From: AA29 sp041481445
Lineage (GTDB): Bacteria; Acidobacteriota; Vicinamibacteria; Fen-336
DNA: 64,000 nucleotides
Assembly (NCBI GenBank): GCA_041481445.1
Contig: JBGPBV010000015.1
Coordinates: 1 to 64,000, forward strand
Reading direction: 5' to 3'
Shown here: positions 1 to 9,668 of the stretch, piece after piece
Numbering within the stretch: the first letter of the stretch is position 1
Layout: every line of letters starts with the position of its first letter
Notes under the pieces: generated by a model
The model's input: the letters and a program-made list of their open reading frames with translations, nothing else
Told to the model about the DNA's origin: nothing
Databases searched by the model: none
Position numbers and translations under genes: made by a program

Positions 1-41
1 GCGCCGTCCTGGACGTGGCCGGCCGGCCGTGGCCCGCATGA
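1..41 (+). CDS. 3' end of an upstream gene (partial)
   Basis: An open frame (codons beginning at base 3) runs into the window and ends at the TGA at 39-41. The last twelve residues read AVLDVAGRPWPA. The stop overlaps the ATG of the next gene in an ATGA junction, the same coupling used throughout the EPS locus, so this is most likely another EPS gene upstream. Too little remains to name a family. Confidence 0.5.
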   Translation, partial: AVLDVAGRPWPA

Positions 42-1378
42 GCCTGCCCATGGGCGCGGAATGGTGGCGTCCGGTGCCGGCCCTAGAGGCCGGCGTGGAG
101 ACCGTCGTCTCCGGGCCTCAGTCCGCCGCCGCCCGTCAGTCCGAGCGCAGCTCCGGGAGCGCATTCGCCTTCCGGGCCTTGATGGTCTTCACCTTCATCA
201 TGCTGCTCGCCCCTCAGTCGTTCCTGCCGTTCCTGAAACCGTTCCGGATCGCCCTCGTCGCCGCCGTGGTGGGGATCATCGCCCACGTGGCCGACCGCGT
301 TTCGAGCGGCCGGCCGGTCACGGTACGGAGCCCGGAGATGGGGTTGGCGGCGGCGCTCGTGGTCCTGGCCATCGCCACCGTGCCGAGCTCCTACTGGCCC
401 GGGGGCAGCGTCAGCTTCCTGCTCGAGGTCTATCTCAAGACAGTGGCGGTCTTCTGGCTCCTGGGCAACGTGGTGGACACCCTGCCCCGGCTGCGGCGGG
501 TCATCTGGGCGCTCAGCTTGATGGCGATCCCCCTCGCCCTGACCGGGATGAAGAACTACCTCGCGGGAAGCTTCCTCGAAGCGGGGCACAATGTGAAGCG
601 CATCCAGGGCTACGAATCCGGCCTGACCGGCAACCCCAACGACCTCGCCCTGACCCTGGACATCCTTCTCTCCTTGAGCCTGGGCCTGCTCTTCTCGGCC
701 CGTACGGTGTTCACCCGCGGCCTGCTCCTGGCCATCGTGCTCCTGGAGGTGGCGGGCGTGGTCGTCACGTTCTCGCGGTCCGGCTTCCTCACCCTGGCCA
801 CGATCGTCGCCCTCTATCTCTGGCGCCTCGCCCGCCGGGGACGAGCCGGGTGGACGGTGGCCGTGCTCGTCGCCTGCCTCCTCGGTTTCGCGGTCCTGCC
901 GTCGGAGTACGTGTCCCGGATCGGCACCATCACGAGCATGGAGTCCGACACCACCGGCTCGTCCAAGCAGCGGTGGAACGACATGGCGGCGGCGATGGAC
1001 TTCGTGCTGGCGAATCCCCTGACCGGCGCCGGCGTGGGCATGAACGCGCAGGCCCTCAACGACGTGCGGGGCGCGGCCTGGTTGCAGGTCCACAACGTCT
1101 ACCTCGAGCTTGCGGTGGAGCTCGGAGTGCTCGGGCTCGTGTTGTTCCTGCTCCTTCTGGGTGCCTGCCTGAGGAAGGTGCGGGACGTCCGCCGCGCCAC
1201 CGGGGGGGGGCCGGAATTGAGCGAGCTGTCGCGGCTCGCCGAGGGCATCGAGATCGCGCTCCTGGCCTTCGTCGTGGCGGCCTTCTTCTATCCCATCGCC
1301 TACCAGTTCTACTTCTATTACATGGCCGGCCTGAGCGTGGCGGCCGGCGTCATCCATCGACAGCTCTCCCCGGCATGA
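38..1378 (+). CDS. O-antigen ligase / polymerase-like membrane protein
   Basis: Integral inner-membrane protein of 446 residues with about ten to twelve hydrophobic segments. Near the C-terminus it carries the HNVYLELAVELGVLGL block typical of the Wzy_C/O-antigen-ligase family, whose members either polymerise lipid-linked repeat units in the periplasm or transfer glycan to an acceptor. The ATG at 38 is chosen over an in-frame GTG at 29 because it overlaps the preceding stop (ATGA). The gene end overlaps the flippase start in the same way. Being next to a Wzx-type flippase and glycosyltransferases, it probably acts as the polymerase of the EPS pathway. Polymerase versus ligase cannot be settled from sequence alone. 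Confidence 0.8.
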   Translation: MSLPMGAEWWRPVPALEAGVETVVSGPQSAAARQSERSSGSAFAFRALMVFTFIMLLAPQSFLPFLKPFRIALVAAVVGIIAHVADRVSSGRPVTVRSPEMGLAAALVVLAIATVPSSYWPGGSVSFLLEVYLKTVAVFWLLGNVVDTLPRLRRVIWALSLMAIPLALTGMKNYLAGSFLEAGHNVKRIQGYESGLTGNPNDLALTLDILLSLSLGLLFSARTVFTRGLLLAIVLLEVAGVVVTFSRSGFLTLATIVALYLWRLARRGRAGWTVAVLVACLLGFAVLPSEYVSRIGTITSMESDTTGSSKQRWNDMAAAMDFVLANPLTGAGVGMNAQALNDVRGAAWLQVHNVYLELAVELGVLGLVLFLLLLGACLRKVRDVRRATGGGPELSELSRLAEGIEIALLAFVVAAFFYPIAYQFYFYYMAGLSVAAGVIHRQLSPA

Positions 1379-2865
1379 TATCCACCGCCAAGCCGGCGCT
1401 GGTGTTGATGATGGGGCGCGGCCTCGCCTTCCTCGCCACCTTGCTGTTGCCCCTGGCGCTGGTCCGCATCTTCGACCAGGCGGCGTTCGGCACCTACAAG
1501 CAGATCTTCCTCGTGTACGGGACGCTCTACGGCATCAGCCAGCTCGGCATGGCGGAGAGCCTCTTCTATTTCCTGCCGCATGCGCCCCGACACGGCGGAC
1601 GGTACGTCGCCAACACCATGCTCTCGCTGGCCGCGGCGGGCCTGGTCGCGCTGGGAGCGCTCTGGGGGGGCGCCCCGGTCATTGCCCGCTGGCTCGGCAA
1701 CCCGGGCCTCGCCCCGTATTTGCCCCTGCTCGCCGTTTTCGTGCTCCTGATGCTGCCGGCGACCGCGCTGGAGACCGCGATGATCGCGCGGCATCGCTAC
1801 GCCTGGGGCTCCTGGTCCTACGGGATCTCCGACGTGGCGCGGGCCGTCGCCATGCTCCTGCCGGCCCTGGTCTGGCGCCGGCTGGACCTGCTGCTGATCG
1901 GAGCGGCCGCGTTCGCCGTCGTGCGGCTGGCGGTGGCCGTCGTCTCCCTGAGGCAGGAGTTCGTGGGCGAGCTGCGGCCCCAGGCTGCGCTCTTCCGCGA
2001 GCAGCTGGCCTATGCGCTGCCCTTCGCGGCCGCGGCCCTGGTCGAGACCCTCGCCGCCAGCTACCACTATTACGCCGTCTCCCACCGCTTCGACGCGGCG
2101 ACCTTCGCCATCTACGCCGTGGGCTGCCTGCAGTTCCCCTTGACGGAGCTCGTGACCAGCGCGCTGGCCAACGTGATGATGGTCCGCATGGCGGAGAAGA
2201 TCCGGGGGGGCCGCGCCGAGGAAGCGATCGCCCTCTGGACGGAAACGATCCGGGCGCTCGCGTTGATCTCCCTTCCCATCCTCGCCTTCCTGCTCCTGGC
2301 CGCGCCCGAGATCATCGTGGTCCTCTACACGAACGCCTACCGGGCGAGCGTACCCATCTTCATGATCTGGTCGCTGGGGATCGCGCTCAGCGTCCTGCCC
2401 ACGGATGGAGCGCTTCGGGTCTACGCCGCCACCCGCTTCCTCCTCGCGCTCAGCGCGCTCAAGCTGCTGGTGGTCGCCGCCCTCGTCGGGACGTTGATAA
2501 CGGTGCTGGGACTGCCGGGAGCGGTGCTGGTGACGACGGTGGCCGCCGTGGTGGCCAAGGGGCTGGCGCTCGCGCGCCTGGGCCGGCTGATGGGAGTGCG
2601 TCTGCCGGCGCTCGCGCCATGGCGCGACCTGGCCGGCATCGGTGTGGTGGCCACCGCCGCCGTCGTGCCGGCTCTGGCCCTGAAGGTGGCGCTCGGCTTG
2701 CCGCCGCTGGGCCGCCTGGCGGTGGCGGCTCCGATGTACGGTGCCGCCTACCTGCTCCTGCTGTTCTCAGCCGGCCTGATCGCCGAGGACGAGAAGCAAG
2801 CGGTTCGGGATCGCCTCCAGCGCTGGCGGCTGGGGGTGGCGCGCCTGGGCGCGTCCAGGAGCTAG
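1375..2865 (+). CDS. Wzx-like polysaccharide flippase (MOP superfamily)
   Basis: A 496-residue polytopic membrane protein with roughly twelve to fourteen hydrophobic helices. The N-terminus (ALVRIFDQAAFGTYKQ) and the helix layout fit the RfbX/Wzx oligosaccharide flippase family of the MOP superfamily, which moves undecaprenyl-linked repeat units to the outer face of the inner membrane. It starts on the ATG that overlaps the stop of the ligase/polymerase gene and lies 11 bases before an asparagine-synthase-like gene. Polymerase next to flippase is the usual core of a Wzx/Wzy-dependent EPS system. The substrate specificity is unknown. Confidence 0.83.
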   Translation: MISTAKPALVLMMGRGLAFLATLLLPLALVRIFDQAAFGTYKQIFLVYGTLYGISQLGMAESLFYFLPHAPRHGGRYVANTMLSLAAAGLVALGALWGGAPVIARWLGNPGLAPYLPLLAVFVLLMLPATALETAMIARHRYAWGSWSYGISDVARAVAMLLPALVWRRLDLLLIGAAAFAVVRLAVAVVSLRQEFVGELRPQAALFREQLAYALPFAAAALVETLAASYHYYAVSHRFDAATFAIYAVGCLQFPLTELVTSALANVMMVRMAEKIRGGRAEEAIALWTETIRALALISLPILAFLLLAAPEIIVVLYTNAYRASVPIFMIWSLGIALSVLPTDGALRVYAATRFLLALSALKLLVVAALVGTLITVLGLPGAVLVTTVAAVVAKGLALARLGRLMGVRLPALAPWRDLAGIGVVATAAVVPALALKVALGLPPLGRLAVAAPMYGAAYLLLLFSAGLIAEDEKQAVRDRLQRWRLGVARLGASRS

Positions 2866-2876
2866 GGATCGCAGCC

Positions 2877-4811
2877 ATGTGCGGCATTGCCGGGATCGTG
2901 AGCTTCGAGGGGCGGCCGGTGCGGCTGGCCGAGCTGCGCCGGATGTGCGCCTTCCTGGCCCATCGGGGTCCCGACGACGAGGGCTTCTACGTGGCGCCCA
3001 GCGCCGGCCTGGCCATGCGCCGGTTGAGCATCATCGACCTCGCCACCGGCCGCCAGCCCGTGAGCAACGAAGACGGCACGGTCTGGTGCGTCTTCAACGG
3101 CGAGATCTACAACTTCCAGGAGCTTCGCCGCGACCTGGAGGGACGTGGCCATTCGTTCTCCACGGGCACGGACACCGAGGTCATCGTGCACCTCTACGAG
3201 GAGCGCGGGGCACGGTGCGTGGAAGCGCTGCGCGGCATGTTCGCCTTCGCGGTGTGGGACGAGCGCGAGCAGAGCCTGCTGCTGGCCCGCGACCGGGTGG
3301 GGATCAAGCCCCTCTACTATGGCCAGGTCGGTGGCCGCCTGGCCTTCGCCTCCGAGCTCAAGGCGCTGCTGGCGTTGCCCGAAGTCGAGCGCGACCTCAA
3401 CTGGACCGCGCTCGGCCACCTGCTGGCCTTCCTGACCACGCCGCAAGCGGACAGCATCGTCCAGGGCGTCCACAAGCTCGAGCCGGGCACGGTCCTGATC
3501 GCCTCGCGGCGAGGGGTACGCATCTCGCGCTACTGGGACCTCGAGTGGGCGCCCGACCACGGGCGCAGCGAGGCGGATTTCATCGAGGGCCTGCGCGAGC
3601 GGCTGGAGGAGTCGGTCCGGCTGCACATGGTCAGCGACGTGCCCCTGGGGGCGTTCCTGAGCGGCGGCGTCGACTCCAGCGCGGTGGTGGCGACGATGGC
3701 CCGGCTCAGCCCGCGGCCGGTGAAGACGTTCTCCATCGGCTTCGAGGAAGACGACTACAACGAGCTGGCCTACGCCGGAGAGGTCGCGCGGGCCTTCGGC
3801 ACCGAGCATCACGAGCTGGTCCTCCGGCCCGACGTGCTGTCGGTGCTCGACGACCTGGCCTGGCACCTCGACGAACCCTTCGGTGACGCGTCGGTCATAC
3901 CCACCTACATGGTGTCGAAGCTGGCCGCGGAGCACGTCACGGTCGTGCTCTCGGGCGACGGCGGCGACGAGCTGTTCGCCGGGTACGACCGTTACCGCGT
4001 GGAGGCGCGGGAGCGGCGGCGCGAGCGCGTGCCCGCCGCCCTGCGGCGCGCGCTGGGGGCCCTGGCCCACCATGCGCCCGAGGGGATGAAGGGCCGCAAT
4101 TTCCTGCGGCACCTGGCTCTGGACGGCCCCGTGCGCTACCTCGACGCCCTCGCCTTCTTCCGGCGCGAGGAGCAGCGGGAGATGCTGCAGCCCGACGTCT
4201 TCGCCCTGGTATCGGCGGGCGACCCCTGGCGGGAGCTGGCCGCGTACACGGCCGACCTGGACGGGCACTGGCTCTCGACCCTGCAGCACCTGGACATCAA
4301 GGCCTACCTTCCCCTCGACATCCTCACCAAGGTGGACCGCACGAGCATGGCGCACTCCATCGAGGCACGCGTCCCGCTGCTCGATCACGAGCTCATGGAG
4401 TTCGCGGCCACCATCCCGCCGGCACTGAAGCTGCGACACGGCACGTCCAAGTACATCCTGAAGCAGGCGCTCCGCGGCTGGCTGCCCACGTCCGTCCTCG
4501 AGCGGCCCAAGCAGGGCTTCTCCATCCCCCTTGGGCGGTGGTTCCGGGGCGGGCTGCGCGAGTTCGCCCGCGACCTGCTCCTGTCGGGCCGGGCCCGGCA
4601 ACGCGGCCTCTTCCGCCCTGCGTACGTGGACAAGCTCTTGAGGCGCCACGCGGCGGGACGGGACCTCGATTTCCAGGTCTGGACGCTGATCTCGTTCGAG
4701 CTGTGGGCGCGGCGCTACCTCGACGAGTCCTGGCGACCATCGCCCGCCGCGACGCCGAGCGAGCCCCTGGTCGTGGGTCCGGCGGCGCTGGTGGAGGCGG
4801 GGCGCGCATGA
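2877..4811 (+). CDS. AsnB-like glutamine-dependent amidotransferase, copy 1
   Basis: A 644-residue class II glutamine amidotransferase of the asparagine synthase B family. The start is fixed by the sequence MCGIAGIV, in which Cys2 becomes the N-terminal nucleophile that hydrolyses glutamine. The N-terminal glutaminase domain (about 1-220) has the NGEIYN and RDRVGIKPLYY blocks. The C-terminal synthetase domain has the pyrophosphate loop SGGVDSS and the conserved SGDGGDELFAGY segment, so both active sites look complete. Canonical members amidate aspartate. Members inside exosortase/EPS loci are thought to amidate sugar acids or other glycan groups, but their substrates are mostly unproven. It is one of four homologues in this locus and overlaps the next gene by four bases. 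Confidence 0.88.
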   Translation: MCGIAGIVSFEGRPVRLAELRRMCAFLAHRGPDDEGFYVAPSAGLAMRRLSIIDLATGRQPVSNEDGTVWCVFNGEIYNFQELRRDLEGRGHSFSTGTDTEVIVHLYEERGARCVEALRGMFAFAVWDEREQSLLLARDRVGIKPLYYGQVGGRLAFASELKALLALPEVERDLNWTALGHLLAFLTTPQADSIVQGVHKLEPGTVLIASRRGVRISRYWDLEWAPDHGRSEADFIEGLRERLEESVRLHMVSDVPLGAFLSGGVDSSAVVATMARLSPRPVKTFSIGFEEDDYNELAYAGEVARAFGTEHHELVLRPDVLSVLDDLAWHLDEPFGDASVIPTYMVSKLAAEHVTVVLSGDGGDELFAGYDRYRVEARERRRERVPAALRRALGALAHHAPEGMKGRNFLRHLALDGPVRYLDALAFFRREEQREMLQPDVFALVSAGDPWRELAAYTADLDGHWLSTLQHLDIKAYLPLDILTKVDRTSMAHSIEARVPLLDHELMEFAATIPPALKLRHGTSKYILKQALRGWLPTSVLERPKQGFSIPLGRWFRGGLREFARDLLLSGRARQRGLFRPAYVDKLLRRHAAGRDLDFQVWTLISFELWARRYLDESWRPSPAATPSEPLVVGPAALVEAGRA

Positions 4812-6553
4812 GCGGTCTGAGGCTCGTGGCCTTCACGGCGGGGCCGCTCACGGCGGTCGACCGGGTCTTCTACGAGCGGCTGGCCCGTGACCCGCTGCTC
4901 GATCTGCGGGCGGTCGTGGTGGACGGTCACGCGCCCCCGCGCCGGCCGCTCCATTGGCGGATTGCGCGTGGGATCCGGCGACAGGGGTGGGGTTGGCTCT
5001 GGTTCAAGGCCGTGAGCAGGGGCGGAGACCTCGTCCGAAACGCGATGGTGGCGGTCTTCGAACGGTGGCACCGCCCCGCGCGCGAGGAGTCCTACCGCAC
5101 GCTCGCGCGCGACACCGGCGTCGCCGTCCACCACGTGACCGAGATCCACGGCGAGGAGAGCCTGAGCCTGATCCGCTCCCTCCAGCCGCAGCTCGGCGTC
5201 GTCGTTGGGGACCGGATCCGCGGCGACGTGCTGAGCGCGATGGCGGAACGCGGCACCCTCAGCCTCGAGCGGCGACAGGTGCTCCACGAGCGCCGCGGCG
5301 GCCCGGGCGGTACCGGAGAGGTGCTGGCCGGCGAGAGCTCGGTCAGCGTCGTCCTGCACGCGGCCGGAGAGTCGGCCTCCGCGGGCGTCATGGCCGAGGC
5401 GGACATCCCCATCGAGGAGTGCGACACGCTCGAGAGCCTTCGCATCAAGGCCGACCTCGTAGGCGCGCAGCTCTACCATGATGCGATCCGCGCCGTCGCG
5501 GGAGGAGAGCGGCCGAGGGCCCGCCGGGACCCCCGACGCACGCCCCAGGCGCCGAGCGAATACCGCCTCTCACAGCTGGGCAGGCGCCTGCGACGAAGGG
5601 CGGCGCGACGGATGCCCGTCATGCGGGCGCGGGCAACGCTGCTGGTGCGGGCGCGCGTCTTCCTGCAGTACGTCCTCGTCTCGCCCCTGCTGTTCTGGCT
5701 GCGCCGGCGGCTGCAACGGCAGCGGCGCTCGCCCGTCTGCATCCTCTTCTACCACCTCGTCGGCAACCGCCCGCTGAACCACATGTGCCTGCCGCTCGAG
5801 GAGTTCGCGCGGCAGATGGACTTCCTCCGCCGCTACTACCCGCTCCTCTCCGTGGAGCAGGCCGTGGCGCGGCTGGGCCGCGACGACAGCGACGAGGTGG
5901 CGGTGGCCATCACCTTCGATGACGGCTACCGCGACAACACCTGGGCCGTCGAGTACCTGCGCTACTTCGGAATCCCCGCGTGCTTCTTCGTGTCCATCGG
6001 CCACGTGCTCGATGGAAGCCCCTTCGAGCACGACCGGCGGCGCGGCTTTGCCGTCCTGCCCCTGGGGGAGGCCGACCTGCGACGGCTGGCCGCGGAGGGC
6101 TTCGAGGTGGGCTCCCACGGCCTCTACCACGAGGACTTCGGCGCCCTCGACACCGAGACGGCCGAGCGGGTGCTGAGCGAGAGCCGCCGGCTGATCGGGC
6201 GGGTGACGGGCTTCCCGCCGGAGCACTTCTCCTTCCCCAAGGGACATCGGGGCACGAACATCACGGCCGACTCCTTCGCCGCCGCCATTCGACACTACCG
6301 CCACGTCTACTCGGCGTACGGCGGCTACAACATCCCGGGCCGGCAGTCCCGGGAGTACCTGCTGCGGCTGGGAAATCCAACCGACGTCATCGAGCTGGCG
6401 ATGATCCTCGACGGGTACACGGGGTTGCGCCAGTGCCTGGTGGGAAACGCCTGGGGCCTGAAGACCTCCAAGCTCGCCCCCTACGTCTCCGGCAACGAGA
6501 ACGGCGTTCGGGCCGTGCGGCCGGGACCGCTCCTGCCGGGGAGCGGACGATGA
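4808..6553 (+). CDS. Formyltransferase-like / polysaccharide deacetylase fusion
   Basis: A 581-residue two-domain protein. Residues about 1-235 resemble the formyl transferase fold, including a GVVVGDRI segment. However, the usual N-x-H...RGG catalytic block is replaced around residues 149-160 by GTLSLERRQVLHERRGG, so Asn and His are missing. A basic stretch and a hydrophobic segment (about 282-300) follow. The C-terminal part, from about 325, is a NodB-type carbohydrate esterase 4 domain with motif 1 TFDDGYRDN near 369 and motif 2 SHGLYHEDF (H-x3-H). These bind the metal and carry the catalytic Asp. It probably N-deacetylates a sugar of the EPS, while the first domain may be a catalytically dead binding module. 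It is coupled by ATGA overlaps to both neighbours. Confidence 0.8.
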   Translation: MSGLRLVAFTAGPLTAVDRVFYERLARDPLLDLRAVVVDGHAPPRRPLHWRIARGIRRQGWGWLWFKAVSRGGDLVRNAMVAVFERWHRPAREESYRTLARDTGVAVHHVTEIHGEESLSLIRSLQPQLGVVVGDRIRGDVLSAMAERGTLSLERRQVLHERRGGPGGTGEVLAGESSVSVVLHAAGESASAGVMAEADIPIEECDTLESLRIKADLVGAQLYHDAIRAVAGGERPRARRDPRRTPQAPSEYRLSQLGRRLRRRAARRMPVMRARATLLVRARVFLQYVLVSPLLFWLRRRLQRQRRSPVCILFYHLVGNRPLNHMCLPLEEFARQMDFLRRYYPLLSVEQAVARLGRDDSDEVAVAITFDDGYRDNTWAVEYLRYFGIPACFFVSIGHVLDGSPFEHDRRRGFAVLPLGEADLRRLAAEGFEVGSHGLYHEDFGALDTETAERVLSESRRLIGRVTGFPPEHFSFPKGHRGTNITADSFAAAIRHYRHVYSAYGGYNIPGRQSREYLLRLGNPTDVIELAMILDGYTGLRQCLVGNAWGLKTSKLAPYVSGNENGVRAVRPGPLLPGSGR

Positions 6554-8775
6554 GGACCATCCAGCCGTCGGGCGTCGTGCGGCGGGCGAGCGCGGGTGGC
6601 CGCGCGGCGCCGAAGCGGGGCGCCGGCAAGCTTCAGCGCCTGCGGAAGATGGGCCTTGCCGAGATCGCCGGCCGTACCCGTCAGGAGGCCTCGAAGTGGT
6701 GGGACCGCGTGGCCACGAACGGCACGAGGCACAACCCCGCGTGGCGGGCCGCGGAGTGCGTCCGGGACCTCGAGCGCTTCCGCGAAGGCGTCCCCAGCCG
6801 GTTCTTCACCGGGGCCGCGGACGAGCGCACGGCGGCCCTTCTCGCCGACCGGGCGCCGGAGACGATGCGGGAAGTGATCGCAGGGGCGGAGCGAACGATG
6901 GCTGGTCGGTTCGACCTGCTCGGATACCGCGACCTCTCCTTCGGCGATCCCGTCGACTGGCATCTCGATCCCGTCTCCCGGCGACGGACGCCGCTCGTGC
7001 ACTGGAGTCGCCTCGATCTGCTCGACGCCGACTCGCTCGGAGACATCAAGGTGGTGTGGGAGCTCAACCGACACCAGTGGCTGGTGCAGCTCGGGCAGGC
7101 CTACCGCATGACGCGGGACGAGCGCTTTGCGCAGGCATTCGCCGCCTACGTCACCGGCTGGCTGGACGGCAACCCGGAGGGAATGGGGATCAACTGGGCG
7201 AGCAGCCTCGAGGTCGCCTTGCGCCTCATGGCCTGGTGCTGGGCCCTCGTCCTGTTCCGCCGCTCGCCCGTGCTGAGCCCAGAGCTGTTCGGACGGATGG
7301 CCGCCTCGATCCGGGACCACGCGCTCCACGTCGAGCGCTACCTCTCCTCGTACTTCTCACCCAACACCCACCTGACCGGCGAGGCCCTCGGCCTGTTCTA
7401 TGCGGGGACGATCTTCCCCGAGCTCGTCCCGGCGCGCCGCTGGCGCGAGCGCGCTGTCCACATCCTCACGAGCGAGAGCGGCCGGCAGGTGATGCCCGAC
7501 GGCGTCTATTTCGAGCAGTCGACCTGCTACCAGCGCTACACGGTCGAGATCGCGCTGCACCTCCTGATCCTCTCCGCCCGCAACGGCTCTTCCGTCCCGG
7601 AGGTCGTGGGCAGGCGCGTACAGGCGATGCTGGACTTCCTCCTGAGCGTCCGCACGCCGAGCGGCCACGCTCCGCCCATCGGTGATGCGGACGGTGGTTG
7701 GCTGCTGCCCCTGGTGCGCCGGACCCCCGGTGACCTGCGGGGAGTCTTCGGCATCGCCGCGGCCCTGTTCGCCCGGGCGGACTACGCGTGGGCGGCCGGA
7801 GGCGCGGGCCCCGAGCTGCTATGGCTGCTGGGGGAGGCCGGCCTCGCCGCCTTCGAATCGATCCGTCCCGCGCCCCCCGACGAGCCCTCACGGCTGTTCG
7901 CCGACGGAGGGTACGCGGTGATGCGGGACGGCTGGGGCGAGGAGGGCCATCACCTGGTCTTCGACGTGGGGCCACTCGGGTGTCCGGTCAGCGGCGGTCA
8001 TGGCCACGCCGACCTGCTCAGCATCCAGTGCTCCGCCTTCGGCGAGCCCTTCCTCGTGGACTCCGGGACGGGCACGTATGCGAACGAGACCTGGCGCAGC
8101 TTCTTCCGCGGCACCGCCGCCCACAGCACGGTCATGGTCGATGGGATGAGCCAGGCCGAGCCCGCGGCGCCGTTTGCCTGGCACCAGCGGCCGCAGGCGC
8201 GCTTGCGCCGGTGGCTCTCGACAGAGGCCGTCGATTTCGCGGACGCCGAGCACGACGCCTATGGGCGCCTGCCCGATCCCGTCCGCCATCGGAGGCGCGT
8301 GCTCTTCGTGAAGCCCCGCTACTGGGTCCTGCTCGATGACCTCGAAGGGACCGAAGCGCACCGCGTCGAGCTGCGTTTCCAGTTCGGGCCGGCGGTGAAG
8401 GTCGAGCCAGGGCATTGGTCCCGGGCTACCGTGGCCAGCCGCGGCCTGCTCGTACGCCCCTTCGCCAGCGTGCCGCTCCAGGCCCGCCTGCGAATCGGGA
8501 ACCGGTATCCCCTCGAGGGCTGGGTATCGCCCGACTACGGGCAGCGACGACCGGCGCCGGTGCTCGTCTACGCCGCCACGGCGGAACTGCCGCTACGCGT
8601 GATGACGTTGCTCGTGCCCACTGCCGACGGCGCCACGCCGCCGCCGGCGGTGTCCCTCCTCTCGGCAGGGACCCGTCCTGCCGGCCTGCAATTCGACGAA
8701 ACCGGCGAGCGCCTCTGGTTCCTGGATGAGGAAGGGCCACCGGTCCGGCTCGAGGGAAGGAATCGACCATCGTGA
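6550..8775 (+). CDS. Heparinase II/III-like polysaccharide lyase family protein
   Basis: A 741-residue protein with an N-terminal alpha-helical toroid (about 60-430) and a C-terminal heparinase II/III beta-sandwich domain. The diagnostic block GGHGHADLLS, followed by VDSGTGTY, WRSFFRGT and AHSTVMVDG, lies around residues 475-535. Family members cleave uronic-acid-containing polysaccharides by beta-elimination. EPS-locus members are often called alginate lyase or heparinase family and may trim or edit the product. No signal peptide is evident at the basic N-terminus, so cytoplasmic or non-classical location is possible. Coupled by four-base overlaps on both sides. The exact substrate is unknown. 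The AlgD-like dehydrogenase nearby suggests a uronic acid polymer. Confidence 0.82.
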   Translation: MRTIQPSGVVRRASAGGRAAPKRGAGKLQRLRKMGLAEIAGRTRQEASKWWDRVATNGTRHNPAWRAAECVRDLERFREGVPSRFFTGAADERTAALLADRAPETMREVIAGAERTMAGRFDLLGYRDLSFGDPVDWHLDPVSRRRTPLVHWSRLDLLDADSLGDIKVVWELNRHQWLVQLGQAYRMTRDERFAQAFAAYVTGWLDGNPEGMGINWASSLEVALRLMAWCWALVLFRRSPVLSPELFGRMAASIRDHALHVERYLSSYFSPNTHLTGEALGLFYAGTIFPELVPARRWRERAVHILTSESGRQVMPDGVYFEQSTCYQRYTVEIALHLLILSARNGSSVPEVVGRRVQAMLDFLLSVRTPSGHAPPIGDADGGWLLPLVRRTPGDLRGVFGIAAALFARADYAWAAGGAGPELLWLLGEAGLAAFESIRPAPPDEPSRLFADGGYAVMRDGWGEEGHHLVFDVGPLGCPVSGGHGHADLLSIQCSAFGEPFLVDSGTGTYANETWRSFFRGTAAHSTVMVDGMSQAEPAAPFAWHQRPQARLRRWLSTEAVDFADAEHDAYGRLPDPVRHRRRVLFVKPRYWVLLDDLEGTEAHRVELRFQFGPAVKVEPGHWSRATVASRGLLVRPFASVPLQARLRIGNRYPLEGWVSPDYGQRRPAPVLVYAATAELPLRVMTLLVPTADGATPPPAVSLLSAGTRPAGLQFDETGERLWFLDEEGPPVRLEGRNRPS

Positions 8776-9668
8776 ATTCCTCGACATTCTCCGATTGGGA
8801 CCTCTACCGGTTCGCGATCTGGACGGGCTTGCGCACGTTGCCGGTCTCGCCCCGCGAAGGGCTCAAGCGCGTCGTCCTGCCCATCGAGTATGTGCGCTGC
8901 GCGGAGAACCGCTACGTCCTGACTCACCTCGACGCGACGACGGAACACAGCGTTCTGGATATCGGGAGCCCCAAGCTCTTGTCGCTGTTCCTGGCCGCCC
9001 GGGTCGGCGCCCAGGTTCATGCCACCGACCTGATCGACTACTTCTTCGAAGCCTACCGCGCCCACGCTCGCGCGGTGGGAGCGGACGACGGGCGGTACCT
9101 CATGGAGACGCAGGACGCTCGCCGCCTGAACCACCCCGACGCCAGTTTTGACCGTGTCTTCTCCATCTCCGCGATCGAGCACATCCCCGACGATGGCGAC
9201 GCGGTGTCGATGAAGGAGATCGCCCGCGTGCTCAAGCCCGGGGGCATCTGCTGTCTCACCGTCCCCTGGAACGATGGGGGGTACCACGAGGTCTTCAAGC
9301 GCAAGGGCGATCCTGATGCGTACTGGGTCCAGGCGGCGGGGGAGTACGTCTTCTTCCAGCGCGAATACGACCACGACTCGCTCCGCCGACGGCTTCTCGA
9401 AGGGGCCGATCTGGAAGCCCTGGACGTCAGCTTCTTCGGCGAGGCGAAGGTGCCGGTGGAGCACGTGATCCTCAACCGCCGCCTGCCGAAGGCGGTGCGC
9501 TGGGGGCTGTTCCCTGCGCACTTCCCCCTGAGCCGCATGTTCCTGCGGCCCCTGACCGAGGACCAGCCGTCGAAGAAGAAGGTCGCGGCCTTGACCCTGC
9601 GCAAGCGTCGCGGGCCCGCGCGGTCCGCGCTGGAGGACGCCCCGTGTGCGGCATCGTCGGCATCTTGA
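8772..9668 (+). CDS. Class I SAM-dependent methyltransferase
   Basis: A 298-residue protein starting with GTG that overlaps the previous stop. The SAM-binding core shows VLDIGSP (motif I, slightly unusual because a Ser replaces the usual second Gly), a DARRLNHPDASFDRVFSIS block with the family's D/E and acidic motif II region, and a LKPGGICCLTVPW motif III. This layout fits the Methyltransf_11 family, which methylates small molecules or sugars. In an EPS operon the likely job is O-methylation of a sugar residue. Its last 25 bases overlap the second AsnB-like gene in another frame, which indicates translational coupling. Confidence 0.8.
   Translation: MNSSTFSDWDLYRFAIWTGLRTLPVSPREGLKRVVLPIEYVRCAENRYVLTHLDATTEHSVLDIGSPKLLSLFLAARVGAQVHATDLIDYFFEAYRAHARAVGADDGRYLMETQDARRLNHPDASFDRVFSISAIEHIPDDGDAVSMKEIARVLKPGGICCLTVPWNDGGYHEVFKRKGDPDAYWVQAAGEYVFFQREYDHDSLRRRLLEGADLEALDVSFFGEAKVPVEHVILNRRLPKAVRWGLFPAHFPLSRMFLRPLTEDQPSKKKVAALTLRKRRGPARSALEDAPCAASSAS

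Noticed and set aside
61..2865. A 934-codon frame covering the first two genes
   Set aside because: Only its second part (from 1375) is the flippase. The first part is a high-G+C shadow of the polymerase gene with Arg/Pro/Gly-rich, low-complexity sequence.
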